Positions 50,643 through 59,945 are shown, counted from the first letter of the stretch. The stretch: 64,000 nt of DNA from JdFR-22 sp964534325 (GCA_964534325.1 CAZHOR010000004.1:62001-126000), one strand, 5' to 3'. Program-made: numbers and translations. The notes: generated from the sequence alone by a model not told the origin.

Positions 50643-51382
50643 ATTGAATTCGCCAGTCGAGCGTAAAATTCTGGTTCGATTTCTTCTGGTCTTCTTTTTA
50701 TCAGCTCATCCGGAATTTCTAGCTCTATTTTTCTCGATTTGCTCCACTGGGATAAGGTCTTTCCCACCATTTTTCTTCTCCGGCTGAAAACGAATTTCAC
50801 CATATCCTCAAACAGTTCTCTGTTGTTCACCTCGAACTGGGGGTGGGGCACCAAACGGATTACGGCAGAAGCTACTTCCGGGTGGGGCTTAAAAGCGCCT
50901 TTTGGTACGGATTCCATGAGCTGTGGTTTGCAGTAAGACCTTAATACCACGCTCAACCTCCCATATTCTTTGGTCCCCGGTTCGGCCACCATCCTCTTTG
51001 CAAACTCTTTTTGATATATCACGACCGCTAAATCGAAATCGTGCTGGAGGAGTTTGAAGGTCATGGGAGAAGAGATATTGTAAGGTATATTGGATACGAA
51101 CTTATTGAATGAGGGGAAATCGATTTTAAGTGCATCTCCCTGAACCAGTACCAGTCTCCTACTCCCTATCTCCTCGTGGAATCTCTCCTGGAGGATCTGG
51201 ACGTATCTATTGTCGATTTCGATGCCAATGACCTTAGCCGCTCTGTCCAGCAGTAGTGCAGTTATGTTTCCAGAACCACAGCCTACCTCCAGAACAGTAT
51301 CCTTGCGGTTTAGTTCAGCGTACTCACACAATCTGCGGATAACCCGTTCATCGGAGAGAACGTGCTGACCCAATTTGGGCAT
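50639..51382 (-). CDS. ksgA: 16S rRNA dimethyladenosine transferase
   Basis: 247 residues. VLEVGCGSGNITALLLD (SAM), and FVSNIPYNISSPMTFKLL (NIPY catalytic motif), the KsgA/RsmA/Dim1 set. It dimethylates two adenosines in the 3' stem-loop of 16S rRNA. Starts at ATG 51382 without a strong ribosome binding site, 13 bp after DUF655, and its stop overlaps the next gene. Confidence 0.96.
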   Translation of the reverse strand: MPKLGQHVLSDERVIRRLCEYAELNRKDTVLEVGCGSGNITALLLDRAAKVIGIEIDNRYVQILQERFHEEIGSRRLVLVQGDALKIDFPSFNKFVSNIPYNISSPMTFKLLQHDFDLAVVIYQKEFAKRMVAEPGTKEYGRLSVVLRSYCKPQLMESVPKGAFKPHPEVASAVIRLVPHPQFEVNNRELFEDMVKFVFSRRRKMVGKTLSQWSKSRKIELEIPDELIKRRPEEIEPEFYARLANSI

Positions 51383-51395
51383 AAATCAAAAAAGA

Positions 51396-51992
51396 TTAGG
51401 TGACGAAGATCTTGTACTTCGTGCGGGGATTCTGCATCTCGTAGAGTATTCTATTGGTGATGAGCTTTTCAGGGTGCTGCAGACCTTTAACCCTTCCGGA
51501 GATGTCTTTAAAGCTCTCAAAAGGCCTCTTCTTTCTTTCGTCTATTATGGCCCACATGGTCTTCTTCCCCACGCCAGGGAACAGTTCCAGAAGGTGCAGT
51601 CTGGTGGTTATGGGCTCCGCTTTATTGAATATATCAACAAATCTTGGCTCATCTGAACTGATTATGTGCTCTATAACGTAGGGCAGCTCTGATTTTGCGG
51701 CGGGAGTGATCTCTTCGTAGCTCAATCTCCTTTTGATCTTGTGGACTATGTCTCTTTCTCCCTTCCCAATGAAAGTCCTGTCCATTACCAGAGGGTTTGC
51801 CCCTTTCTTTACACTGACCTCAAGAAGTGTGAACTTTTTCTCTCCCACAACCTGTGCGAGAGCTTCTCTTTTATGGATGGGGCGCTTATCATCCGGATGG
51901 CCGTAGGGCATGAAGTCAAGTATGTAAGCGTAGTCTTCCATTTTCTCCTTGTTCTTGCTCTGTGGTTGTCGGGTAGTCTTGGTCTTATCCAT
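51396..51992 (-). CDS. DUF655 family protein
   Basis: 198 residues. Archaeal DUF655: basic N-terminus (TKTTRQPQSKNKEK), YAYILDFMPYGHPDD (OB-like), then a helix-hairpin-helix domain (LLELFPGVGKKTMWAIIDERKKRPF). It probably binds RNA or DNA; it is nearly always next to ksgA and rpoF in archaea, as here. Confidence 0.93.
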   Translation of the reverse strand: MDKTKTTRQPQSKNKEKMEDYAYILDFMPYGHPDDKRPIHKREALAQVVGEKKFTLLEVSVKKGANPLVMDRTFIGKGERDIVHKIKRRLSYEEITPAAKSELPYVIEHIISSDEPRFVDIFNKAEPITTRLHLLELFPGVGKKTMWAIIDERKKRPFESFKDISGRVKGLQHPEKLITNRILYEMQNPRTKYKIFVT

Positions 51993-52048
51993 ACAAATAC
52001 TCCTCTAATAATAAAATTCACCAAAAGCTATTTATTTTTTTTTAAAAA

Positions 52049-52399
52049 TTACCTGTATTTGTCGATGACTTGGAGTATTTCCTGTATCTGCTCTGTACTC
52101 AGCGTAAACCTTTCTTTAGCGAAAATAGTCCTAACCTCATCGGGTACACGGGGCATTATGTCCACCAATTTTACCGCCAAATCCTTCTTACCCACCTGTG
52201 GGAGTTGTGCAAGCTCATCAACAAGTTGTGCAGCCTGCTCGGCAGGTATCTTGGAGAACGTCCTGAGATGGTTCATTGACCTTCTGGTCTCAAATAAGAG
52301 TTCGGATTCTTCCTTCCTCTCTTCGATTACCTTTTCCAGTACCTCTTTGGCCTCAGCCGTAGTTATATAATCAAATTCTCTAACTCTTTTAAAGGTCAT
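52049..52399 (-). CDS. rpoF: DNA-directed RNA polymerase subunit Rpo4 (RpoF)
   Basis: 116 residues. Homologue of eukaryotic Rpb4: VREFDYITTAEAKEVLEKVIEE, MNHLRTFSKI, and VRTIFAKERFTLSTEQIQEILQVIDKYR. It forms the stalk of RNA polymerase with Rpo7 and helps open-complex formation. Within the rpl21e-rpoF-DUF655 order conserved across archaea. Confidence 0.97.
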   Translation of the reverse strand: MTFKRVREFDYITTAEAKEVLEKVIEERKEESELLFETRRSMNHLRTFSKIPAEQAAQLVDELAQLPQVGKKDLAVKLVDIMPRVPDEVRTIFAKERFTLSTEQIQEILQVIDKYR

Positions 52400-52450
52400 T
52401 ATTCACACCAAACCAATTTAATTTCTAACAAGACCAGAATTAAATAAATA

Positions 52451-52741
52451 TTATTTTTGTGGTGTAAGATGCTCTGGCGCACTTATAATGGTCTTATCCT
52501 TCCCACCATCTTTTATCTTGACCAGGTATGCTCTACCTCTTTTTCCTATAACCTGACCGGTTTTTCCCTGATACGTAGGATGGGGCATACCTTTATGGGA
52601 TGCAGATTCAATATTGATATGTACAGGTTGCCCTACTTCGAATTCCTGGAGTAATTTCCTTATCCTGATACCTTTGTCCCTTACATTTTTCTTCAGCTTT
52701 TTTCCAGATCTAAATCGAAAACCATGAGATTTCCATCCCAT
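52451..52741 (-). CDS. rpl21e: 50S ribosomal protein L21e
   Basis: 96 residues from ATG 52741, with GGGAGGT before it. GFRFRSGKKLKKNVRDKG and VGQPVHINIESASHKGMPHPTYQGKTG are L21e hallmarks. An in-frame start at 52804 would run into pus10, so the shorter version is correct. Cotranscribed with pus10, whose stop is 4 bp upstream. Confidence 0.97.
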   Translation of the reverse strand: MGWKSHGFRFRSGKKLKKNVRDKGIRIRKLLQEFEVGQPVHINIESASHKGMPHPTYQGKTGQVIGKRGRAYLVKIKDGGKDKTIISAPEHLTPQK

Positions 52742-52745
52742 AATT

Positions 52746-53888
52746 TTACCTCCCAGTAAGTTTTTTGACTGTATTATTTTTATCCCAAATCTTAATGACG
52801 TCAAGTTTAGACACCCTTGCAGAGTTATTTAAAACTTCCGACAGATGGGGTTTTGTTCTCCCCTCATCCCCACTAATGAGTTCTTTAATATATAGGCCAC
52901 TCTCAGCATCGATTTCAATAACAGAAATGTCCCCTCGGTGAAGGGAAAGCCTGATATCGTAAGTTCTCCTTTCCCTGACCACATCAGCTCTTCTGTGCTG
53001 GACCCGGGAAGGGGTTTTCTGGTAGATGATCCGGTTGCTAATGCTTTCCAGCGCTTTTTTTAGCTCTTCCTCACCGACCTCTTCTTTGAACTCTACCTTT
53101 GCCCTGTACGTCTTGTTGTAATTCCCCTCTTTGATCAACTTGACATCATCGGAGTCGGTGATCTCCAATTCCCTCACCGCTACCTTTCCCTCTGCTCTCT
53201 CCGCTACCACTTTTTCCAGCCTGCTCAGATCAATGTTCCGCTTCTGTGGTTCCTGTATCTCCAGAATAAACGGTCTTCCATTGCCCAGCATCCGAGCGTC
53301 CACATCTTCCCTTCCGGAGCCGTGCAGCACTCCTCTTTTACCCTGAGCTATCTCTAATGCAGGATTGACTATTAGCTCTTCCACCGATGTATAGTAGTTC
53401 TTGCCAGTGAAATCGCATTTCTCACAACCTTTACCCTGGCAGCTCCTGCACAGCCAGGCGGTTTGAGAGATGTCCCTCACTCTCTTCAAATACCTCCCAT
53501 AGATGTAGAGGGACCTTACTTCAAATTCTATATCACCTGTTTCCAGATTATAAACGATGGTGACGTCCGGCTTCTGAGGTAAGTAGTTCTTTTGAACCAA
53601 AGTCCCGAGAGCCTTACCCACTTCTCGGTTGAACTCCAGCTTTATACTCTTATCTTCTTCAACACCATATTGTTCCATCAAGTAGGTTTCCAGAGCCCTT
53701 ACACTACCCTCCAGCTTGCATCCAATGAGATACGTATTGAACTCGTAATCTCCTACCTCATCCAGCATTCTTGAAGCCACATCTTCGGGCTTCCACAGGA
53801 TCCCACTGCACAGAAGGCACTCTTCAGGATCTGAGGTATTGAGGGGCAGTTCAAGCCTATCCCTGCATTTCTGACACAACTTAAGCAT
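52746..53888 (-). CDS. pus10: tRNA pseudouridine synthase Pus10
   Basis: 380 residues. N-terminal zinc knuckles (CQKCRDRL...CLLCSGIL) and a middle set (CRSCQGKGCEKCDF), then the catalytic domain with GSGREDVDARMLGNGRPF (catalytic Asp in DVDAR). Makes pseudouridine 54 and 55 in archaeal tRNA. Sits in the same operon as TrmY, the enzyme that methylates pseudouridine 54. Confidence 0.96.
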   Translation of the reverse strand: MLKLCQKCRDRLELPLNTSDPEECLLCSGILWKPEDVASRMLDEVGDYEFNTYLIGCKLEGSVRALETYLMEQYGVEEDKSIKLEFNREVGKALGTLVQKNYLPQKPDVTIVYNLETGDIEFEVRSLYIYGRYLKRVRDISQTAWLCRSCQGKGCEKCDFTGKNYYTSVEELIVNPALEIAQGKRGVLHGSGREDVDARMLGNGRPFILEIQEPQKRNIDLSRLEKVVAERAEGKVAVRELEITDSDDVKLIKEGNYNKTYRAKVEFKEEVGEEELKKALESISNRIIYQKTPSRVQHRRADVVRERRTYDIRLSLHRGDISVIEIDAESGLYIKELISGDEGRTKPHLSEVLNNSARVSKLDVIKIWDKNNTVKKLTGR

Positions 53889-53976
53889 TCAAAAAACAGT
53901 TCCCATTTTCTGATATAAGTATTCTAACCTTAAACCTTAACTCTTAACTCTTAACCTAACATTAAACCCTCAAACC

Positions 53977-54579
53977 TTACTGGCCCTGACCAATCTCGCA
54001 TCTGTCCAGCTCGTAGTGGGATATCAGGATGCACTGGTCTGCCTGTAAAGGTATTGGGGATAAAGAGACCACTTTGTCCGTATAAGCTGATAATTTTGTT
54101 TCCATCTCTCCACTTAATCCCAGGTGATCGCCCATGACGAATAAGGGGTTCTTGAGCTGGGAGGCAGTCTCTCTAATGTCCTGTCCGTCTTCTCTAAGAT
54201 AAACTAAAGTATTTTGGTGGGATAGCTCATATAGTAGCTCGTCAAAGGTCTTTACAGCAGAATATATGCCGGGTGTGCTTCTCTTCCACTCTCCTTTTTC
54301 ATTCTGGAGCGCCTTCCGCAATAATCCTGCAATATTGCGCTCATCAGGGGACATATATTTGACTTCACCCCCCCTAATCCTCACTGCCTTGGAGGGCTCA
54401 CCCCCCAATAACAGCAAATAGACCTCGGTATCCTTCCGGACCCCGTGAGAGTAGAACAATGCCTGAGCAACACACCTGCATAAAATATCCATTCTGCCCG
54501 CAGCACCGGGAAGGTCGTTCAGATTGAATTTCTTGGTAACAGCCCTGTTCCCCACCACCAGAAATGCTCTCATCGACAT
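53977..54579 (-). CDS. trmY: tRNA pseudouridine(54) N1-methyltransferase TrmY
   Basis: 200 residues, SPOUT-like fold. MRAFLVVGNRAVTKKFNLNDLPGAAGRMDILCRCVAQALFYSHGVR is the TrmY start, and VMGDHLGLSGEMETKL with LSPIPLQADQCILISHYELDR is the knotted SAM-binding end. It makes m1-pseudouridine at position 54. The 88-bp gap to pus10 contains only T-rich repeats of AACTCTTAAC type. Met3 is an alternative start. Confidence 0.96.
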   Translation of the reverse strand: MSMRAFLVVGNRAVTKKFNLNDLPGAAGRMDILCRCVAQALFYSHGVRKDTEVYLLLLGGEPSKAVRIRGGEVKYMSPDERNIAGLLRKALQNEKGEWKRSTPGIYSAVKTFDELLYELSHQNTLVYLREDGQDIRETASQLKNPLFVMGDHLGLSGEMETKLSAYTDKVVSLSPIPLQADQCILISHYELDRCEIGQGQ

Positions 54580-54653
54580 CCGTGATGAGATATCTCTTTA
54601 AGTATTTACTTATTACTTTTCACAAATCGTTTAGCAATATGTTTTATTCAAGT

Positions 54654-55298
54654 TCAACTTAAGAAGGGTTTTGCTGCTCTGAACATCATGGTCACAACGT
54701 AGAGGGCTATGATGGCGGCCAAGAATTCGATTGGTGCCTGTGCACCCGGGCTCTGCCCCATGCTGATGACGGCAAGACCGGAGAGAAGTATCAAGAGGAA
54801 TGAATTGGAGAATACACTGGAGTTCTCGTAGAAGAACTGGAGGTTCATTTCCTTCATCACCAGGAAGGCATAGAGGAGGACGAAGAATAAGGGGAAGAGT
54901 ATCAGTCCTGGCAGGAACAGGGTAGAGGAGTCTATGAAGGCGAATTCCTTACCCATTAGCCATGCCAGAGAGGCGTATAAAACCCCGTTCTTCAGCCTGA
55001 AAAAGTCGAATTGTTTGTCTATTTCTTTGCTTACGCCAATCACATTCCATAAGAGGTAAATTGCAGCAACTGTGATGGAGAACCCGAAAAAGACTTCCAG
55101 GAACATGTAGTTTATTTTAAAGAATCGGGTATAGGTGTGCAGAAATAGAGTGAAGCACACTACCATATAGAAATTGACTATGGAGGATAGATATTTCTCA
55201 TTTTCGAACCTCTTTTGTGGTATAAGTGAGTAACCCAGTAGTCCGATCAGGGTTGCGATCACACCCACAATCACTATCATTATAATGAATATAATCAT
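54654..55298 (-). CDS. Polytopic membrane protein, unknown
   Basis: 214 residues with six to seven membrane helices and few charged loops (one short KEIDKQFDFFRLKNG). It resembles archaeal uncharacterised membrane proteins. Start ATG 55298 follows a region with GTGATTGTGG. A 75-bp gap with AT-rich sequence separates it from trmY, so cotranscription is possible but unproven. Confidence 0.72.
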   Translation of the reverse strand: MIIFIIMIVIVGVIATLIGLLGYSLIPQKRFENEKYLSSIVNFYMVVCFTLFLHTYTRFFKINYMFLEVFFGFSITVAAIYLLWNVIGVSKEIDKQFDFFRLKNGVLYASLAWLMGKEFAFIDSSTLFLPGLILFPLFFVLLYAFLVMKEMNLQFFYENSSVFSNSFLLILLSGLAVISMGQSPGAQAPIEFLAAIIALYVVTMMFRAAKPFLS

Positions 55299-55534
55299 AG
55301 GTGATTAAAAGTCTTTCTATTACAGTATTGAATATACTAATGTAGTCAACACATTTAAAAATAATCTTAATGTAAACTCAAGTATTCATTATAAACCTTC
55401 CATAAGCAGCACCTCCTTAATCGGTTTTTATTTAACGGTAAATCTCTGTTAACGAATCCAAAATAAGTGTTAGGTAATGATCTAAAGCAATCCATGGTGA
55501 TTATGACCGAGATAAAATCGATAACATTATTAAT
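55299..55534. other. Upstream AT-rich intergenic stretch
   Basis: Starts after the membrane gene. It holds an AGGAGGTGCTGC-like tract on the minus strand near 55410-55421 with no ORF behind it. It leads into intergenic element copy B. Confidence 0.3.
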
Positions 55535-55677
55535 TATAAAAAAACAAATACCTATTGCCGGTTGGAGAGGTGGCTAGATTTAGAAATGCCAACCTGTCTA
55601 CAGGAGAGACTGGGGCTGTGTTAGAGAGGGCCTTAAAATTTTCAGGGAGACGGTCTCTCCAATCATTTTATTTTTTG
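55535..55677 (+). ncRNA. Intergenic element with 16-bp core, copy B (TATA box, core, stem, T-run)
   Basis: TATAAAA (55535-55541) precedes the core TGCCGGTTGGAGAGGT (55556-55571) by 21 bp, as in copy A. Possible stems: GGTTGG (55560-55565) / CCAACC (55589-55594), and GGAGAGAC (55603-55610) / GTCTCTCC (55653-55660), with GGAGAG of the core competing for the same CTCTCC. A T-run at 55670-55676 follows. A frame from TTG 55555 to 55695 reads 46 residues (PVGEVARFRNANLSTGETG...), so it may also be a small gene. Confidence 0.4.
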
Positions 55678-55772
55678 GGCCATCAACCTTTTTGAACTCC
55701 TGAACCAACCTCTTTTAACCACTAATCCGGCAATCAAATACCTTAAATAAAACCAGTGCCCACACACTTATT

Positions 55773-56663
55773 ATGCAAATAACCCCTCTGGCGTTCGACT
55801 CTTTTGGGGCCAGGAGCATGTGTACCTTTGTGGAGACTGAAGACGTTAAGATCATTATTGATCCCTCTGTGGCTCTGGGACCCAAGAGATACAAGCTACC
55901 ACCCCACCCCATGGAGCAGCAGAAGGAGGGAGAGCTGTGGGAGAACATTAAGGAATACACAGCTAAATCGGAAGTTGCTGTGTTCACCCATTACCACTAC
56001 GACCACCACAACCCCGATGAGTCCGCCTTATTTGACGGAAAGAAGGTGCTCGCCAAGCACACCACACAAAAGATAAACAAGAGCCAGATGAACCGGGGAA
56101 AACATTTCATGAAACAGCTTAAGAACGCTGGATCAGTTGAATTTGCCGACGGAAAAACTTACAATTTCGGTGACACCGATGACACCACAATGGCCGTCTC
56201 ACCGCCAGTGTTCCACGGGACAAGTGAGAAACTGGGTTACGTCATAGAAGTGCTCATCGATGACGGCGACCACAGATTCCTTTACTCTTCAGATGTGGAG
56301 GGACCGTCTATTCCTGCCCAGATAGAGTTCATGATAGAATCCAACCCCCACGTAGTGTTCATCGATGGGCCCATGACTTACATGCTGGGATTCAGGTACT
56401 CCAGAAAATCTCTGCAGGAATCCGTGGAAAACCTCATAAAGTTAATAGACCAAACTGAGGTCAAGAACCTCATCGTTGACCACCACCTCACCAGAGACTT
56501 TAACTGGAGAGAGAAAATGGAAAAAGTTATCTCTAAAGGTGAAGATGCTGGGGTTAAAGTACAATCGGCAGCAGAGTTCGCCGGTATTGAAGAGAATCTG
56601 CTGGAAGCGAGAAGAAAGGAGCTCTACCAGAAATATCCGCCAGATCCGCCAGAAAAGAACTGA
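55773..56663 (+). CDS. UPF0282-type metallo-beta-lactamase-fold protein
   Basis: 296 residues. MBL metal motif FTHYHYDHHNPDES (H-x-H-x-D-H), plus VDHHLTRDFNWREKM and FIDGPMTYMLG. Belongs to the archaeal UPF0282 hydrolase group; the substrate is unknown. No signal peptide. It begins about 78 bp after the T-run of intergenic element B, so that element could be part of its upstream region. Confidence 0.9.
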   Translation: MQITPLAFDSFGARSMCTFVETEDVKIIIDPSVALGPKRYKLPPHPMEQQKEGELWENIKEYTAKSEVAVFTHYHYDHHNPDESALFDGKKVLAKHTTQKINKSQMNRGKHFMKQLKNAGSVEFADGKTYNFGDTDDTTMAVSPPVFHGTSEKLGYVIEVLIDDGDHRFLYSSDVEGPSIPAQIEFMIESNPHVVFIDGPMTYMLGFRYSRKSLQESVENLIKLIDQTEVKNLIVDHHLTRDFNWREKMEKVISKGEDAGVKVQSAAEFAGIEENLLEARRKELYQKYPPDPPEKN

Positions 56664-56711
56664 AAAACGGATTAGTGAAAGTGGTGGATAAATAATAGAC
56701 GAAAACCCGTT

Positions 56712-57695
56712 TCAGGTTTTCAGCTTCCTTTTGGCCACGTACAACAGCTCGTCGTCAGGCTGCAATTTTTCTTCTTTGGAGGGGTTAAGTAAGACCTTAC
56801 CGTTTCTGACTATACCTACAGCGATCGCCTCTTGCTCCTGTTTGAGGGAGTTAACGGCTTCCATGAATGTCTTATCCTGAAGCTCCCCTATTTTCTCCTG
56901 ATATACATCCATACCCCTGGTGGACATCATCTCGTTGAGCAGAATGGATATTCGGGGAACGTGAACAGACCTGGATAGTACCAGCCCGAAAAACTCGTCC
57001 GTGGACAGGACCTGGTCCACTCCCACTTTCTCCAGGGCCTGGATCACTTTGGAATCGGAAACTATGCAGGTGGTCTTGACTTCTCTATTGAGGTTCTCTA
57101 CAGCTATGGCTATCAAAAGGGTTTCTGTATCATTCCTTCCTGAGATCAGGGCAAACCTTGCTTTTTCCACGTTCGCCCTTTTCAGATTCTCATCATCTGC
57201 AGGGTCTCCCTTAATGAACACCAGGTTTTTATGCTCTAGAGGAATGTTCTCTACATCAGCAACCAGGACGACCTGCTTGTCTTCAGATAATAACTCCTTA
57301 GTTGCGGTCTCCAGTTTCTTGTCCCAGCCGAGTACGACTACGTGATTTTCCATATAGGATTTAACAAAACGCCTTCTTCTTAAACTTTCTTCTATCAAGA
57401 TGTCGGCAGCAGAGGCCAGAAAAAGACCAAGAACTCCGATACCACTGAGCATCACCACTATGGAAACTATCTTGCCCTCCAAAGTAACAGGCGATATATC
57501 TCCATAGCCCACTGTAGTTGTAGTGGTGACCGCCCAGTAAAATGAGTCGAAAAAGGATATCTTCTCGAAGATGTAGAACAGGAATGTGGCAATTATCCAC
57601 AGAACGATCATATATATTCCAGCGTATAATAAAATCTTCCTTTCTCTAAGAACTTCTCTAACCTTGTAGGTGACCCTGATGAGGATATGGATCAT
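56712..57695 (-). CDS. MthK-like potassium channel (2TM plus RCK)
   Basis: 327 residues. Two membrane helices around the pore loop TTTTTVGYGDISP (K+ selectivity filter TVGYG), then an RCK domain (VVVLGWDKKLETATKEL, TrkA-N) and a C-terminal TrkA-C domain. This matches calcium-gated MthK-type channels that form tetramers. A second in-frame start before the gating ring cannot be judged. It lies downstream of the intergenic element C on the minus strand. Confidence 0.93.
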   Translation of the reverse strand: MIHILIRVTYKVREVLRERKILLYAGIYMIVLWIIATFLFYIFEKISFFDSFYWAVTTTTTVGYGDISPVTLEGKIVSIVVMLSGIGVLGLFLASAADILIEESLRRRRFVKSYMENHVVVLGWDKKLETATKELLSEDKQVVLVADVENIPLEHKNLVFIKGDPADDENLKRANVEKARFALISGRNDTETLLIAIAVENLNREVKTTCIVSDSKVIQALEKVGVDQVLSTDEFFGLVLSRSVHVPRISILLNEMMSTRGMDVYQEKIGELQDKTFMEAVNSLKQEQEAIAVGIVRNGKVLLNPSKEEKLQPDDELLYVAKRKLKT

Positions 57696-57873
57696 GGAGA
57701 AAACATAATTTTACTGTAATATTAAATTAACGTAAACCAAAAGCGAGCCAAACAGGTTTTTAATATAGTTCTTTCCAAATTCCAGCTGATACCATAAAGC
57801 ACCATCATATAAGTGAACTACCAACCATACTATTCAGTTCGCTGAAATAAGAGCCCCGAAAAAGGTTCCCAAT
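57696..57873. other. Intergenic stretch between channel start and element C
   Basis: AT-rich, with promoter-like tracts for the minus-strand channel gene. No convincing ORF. Confidence 0.3.
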
Positions 57874-57874
57874 T

Positions 57875-57955
57875 TGCCGGTTGGAGAGGTGTACCCCCGG
57901 GACCCTAGACCAAATGGTTCATCTGTAATATCTCACATTCTTCTTTTTGTTTTTA
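57875..57955 (+). ncRNA. Intergenic element with 16-bp core, copy C
   Basis: Core TGCCGGTTGGAGAGGT at 57875-57890, followed by ACCCCCGGGA as in copy A, and a T-run at 57941-57954. No TATA box is seen at the 21-bp distance (CCCGAAAAA instead), so this copy may be degenerate. From 57956 to 58139 there is an imperfect tandem repeat (CAATATACTTGTAATTTTCC / CAATATACCTGTAATTTCTC) and no gene I can support. Confidence 0.35.
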
Positions 57956-58139
57956 TTCAATATACTTGTAATTTTCCTTTTATACCCAATATACCTGTAA
58001 TTTCTCTTTCGGCATGCTAAAAGCCAGTTAAGTTTATGAAAGTTACTTGATGCACAGGATATATTGGATACAGTAGAAATAATTGATCGGTAGTGAACAG
58101 CCAAAATTTCTCCTATAACTAGCTATAACTGGCTATAGC

Positions 58140-59357
58140 TTACCTCCTCAAGACGCTCCTTACGTGGGAAAGCATGGGTCTGAACCCGTCCCTATACATG
58201 AATGCAATTGGAACCAGTATTGCCAGATATATCAAAGAGACTGCCAATCTTACTTCATTTGTAGGTACAGCGAACTGTATGAGGAATAAAGCCAGCAGTA
58301 ACAGGGCTTTGTTCACAGAGAACCTTCTGTTGAGGATGAGCACTGCGGCGAATATTGACTGTGAGGCTGTAAGCAAGACCTCTAAAACGTGTCTGTGATC
58401 AAAAGGCAGGTGGGTGATCTCCCCCACTGAAATGCTGAAGATCACGGGAATGCTGCCCAGCAATAACGTCCACTGATTCACCTTGGACGATATCAATACG
58501 TTGAGGCTGTGGTTGTGCCTCATCTTGGCCACGAAGATCAGCGCTACGGTGAATTCGGGGGCTTCAGAGGCGAGAGGAGCTACCCACTGGACCATAAGGA
58601 AAGGGTCCAGATCGAAGATCTTTCCAGTGTGTATAAGGCTGTCGGCAAAAGCCTCTACTGAGACCAGTATGGCGAAAGCCGAAAATACCATAATGCCCAC
58701 CACTGACATCTTTCTGGTCCTTGCAGGGAGGGAGCACAGAAATTCTGTTACTCCTACCGCTTCAAAGGATTCCATAGGTGACTTAAAGCACAGGTAGGCG
58801 TAAATGATGTATAAAGATATCAGGACCACCGCATCCAGAACGCTGATATACGCTTTAAAAGGAAGAGTAAAAGCATAAACTGTGGCAACCATAAGGAAGA
58901 ACAACTCAAGATTTAGTCCCTCCTTGAGTGGGACAAATCTTTCTTCTGAACCGGTCTTGAGCCCCTTCCATATGGCGAATAGGGCTACAGAGCTCCACCC
59001 AATACCTATTAACAGTCTATTGGCGCCTGTCATGTTGGCTATGGCGTAATGAATGTATTCGGGGTTCTTTCCCGCCATCCATGCAAGATATCCATCTACA
59101 GCATATTCTGGAAGCACTGCTATAAGTGCCACAACCGCAACAGCCAGACTTTTGGGAACATCCATCTCGGCAGTTTCGCACGCCCAGGCGAGAAGGAACC
59201 CTGCGGCGACAACACACATTCCAGAGAAAAACGCTATGAAGGGGGAATAAAGCTCAACGCCCATGAGTTTAATGAAGAACCAGGGGACAGTGAGGAAAAA
59301 GGTGAATCCCAGAACTATCTTGTTCTTTAGCTCCCCACGACTCATAAACCTCCCCAT
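58140..59357 (-). CDS. Sodium/calcium-exchanger-type cation antiporter
   Basis: 405 residues with about ten to eleven membrane helices. The two alpha-repeats are present: VVALIAVLPEYAVDGYLAW and VAPLASEAPEFTVALIFV (conserved E-x-P-E type). By family it exchanges Na+ or H+ for Ca2+. ATG 59357 follows a promoter-like AT tract; Met4 is an alternative. A short tandem ATAACTAGCTATAACTGGCTATAG lies at its end. Confidence 0.9.
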   Translation of the reverse strand: MGRFMSRGELKNKIVLGFTFFLTVPWFFIKLMGVELYSPFIAFFSGMCVVAAGFLLAWACETAEMDVPKSLAVAVVALIAVLPEYAVDGYLAWMAGKNPEYIHYAIANMTGANRLLIGIGWSSVALFAIWKGLKTGSEERFVPLKEGLNLELFFLMVATVYAFTLPFKAYISVLDAVVLISLYIIYAYLCFKSPMESFEAVGVTEFLCSLPARTRKMSVVGIMVFSAFAILVSVEAFADSLIHTGKIFDLDPFLMVQWVAPLASEAPEFTVALIFVAKMRHNHSLNVLISSKVNQWTLLLGSIPVIFSISVGEITHLPFDHRHVLEVLLTASQSIFAAVLILNRRFSVNKALLLLALFLIQFAVPTNEVRLAVSLIYLAILVPIAFMYRDGFRPMLSHVRSVLRR

Positions 59358-59563
59358 AATAAAAGAGTATAAAAAATGATTGAGTTCCTGCGGCTATCTA
59401 TAACCACTATAACACTATCTATAACAACCTATTAACAGCGACCTCCAACAACTCTAACCAAAAACCAATAATTAAATATTTAAATCATTACAAATAGTGA
59501 GCTTGAAAGCTGATAGAGTGTTTAGCATTGCTAATGGGTTCAAATTCACTTATTGGTGAGAAC

Positions 59564-59941
59564 ATGCTGGAAGTTACGGTTAACACCGGGAGAACGACGG
59601 AGCAAGGTACTCTGGTGGAAGATAAGCTTACTCCAGAGTATTTTGAATCCGTTAGTTATGGAGAATTAAACCAGGAGGATTTCGATTCTTTGGGGCTGGT
59701 GGAAGGAGATAGGATAAGATTGAGAACCGATTTTGGCGAAGTGGTGCTGTTTGCCAGGAAGAACATAATCGATGAGACAGATATTCCCCGGGGAATGGTC
59801 TTCATCCCCATGGGTCCTTACGCTAATCAGGTGGTCAGTCCCAGGACGGATGGCACTGGAACACCGTTATTTAAAGGTATTAAAGGTACAGTAGAAAAAA
59901 CTGAAGAGAAAGTGCTTAATCTTCAGGATATTCTGGGGTGA
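59564..59941 (+). CDS. fwdD: Formylmethanofuran dehydrogenase subunit D
   Basis: 125 residues, a molybdopterin-dinucleotide-binding fold: EVTVNTGRTTEQGT, EGDRIRLRTDFGEVVL, and GMVFIPMGPYANQVVSPRTDGTGTPLFKG. In the Fwd complex it helps hold the W/Mo-pterin of the catalytic subunit. ATG 59564 (after GGTGAG) is chosen over the in-frame ATG at 59528. First gene of fwdDBAC; the stop is 4 bp before fwdB. Confidence 0.95.
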   Translation: MLEVTVNTGRTTEQGTLVEDKLTPEYFESVSYGELNQEDFDSLGLVEGDRIRLRTDFGEVVLFARKNIIDETDIPRGMVFIPMGPYANQVVSPRTDGTGTPLFKGIKGTVEKTEEKVLNLQDILG

Positions 59942-59945
59942 TTGG

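Noticed and set aside
57919..58104. 61-codon minus-strand frame downstream of the exchanger gene
   Set aside because: It is built on an imperfect tandem repeat (CAATATACTTGTAAT type), has no ribosome binding site, and overlaps element C's T-run. Not supported as a gene.
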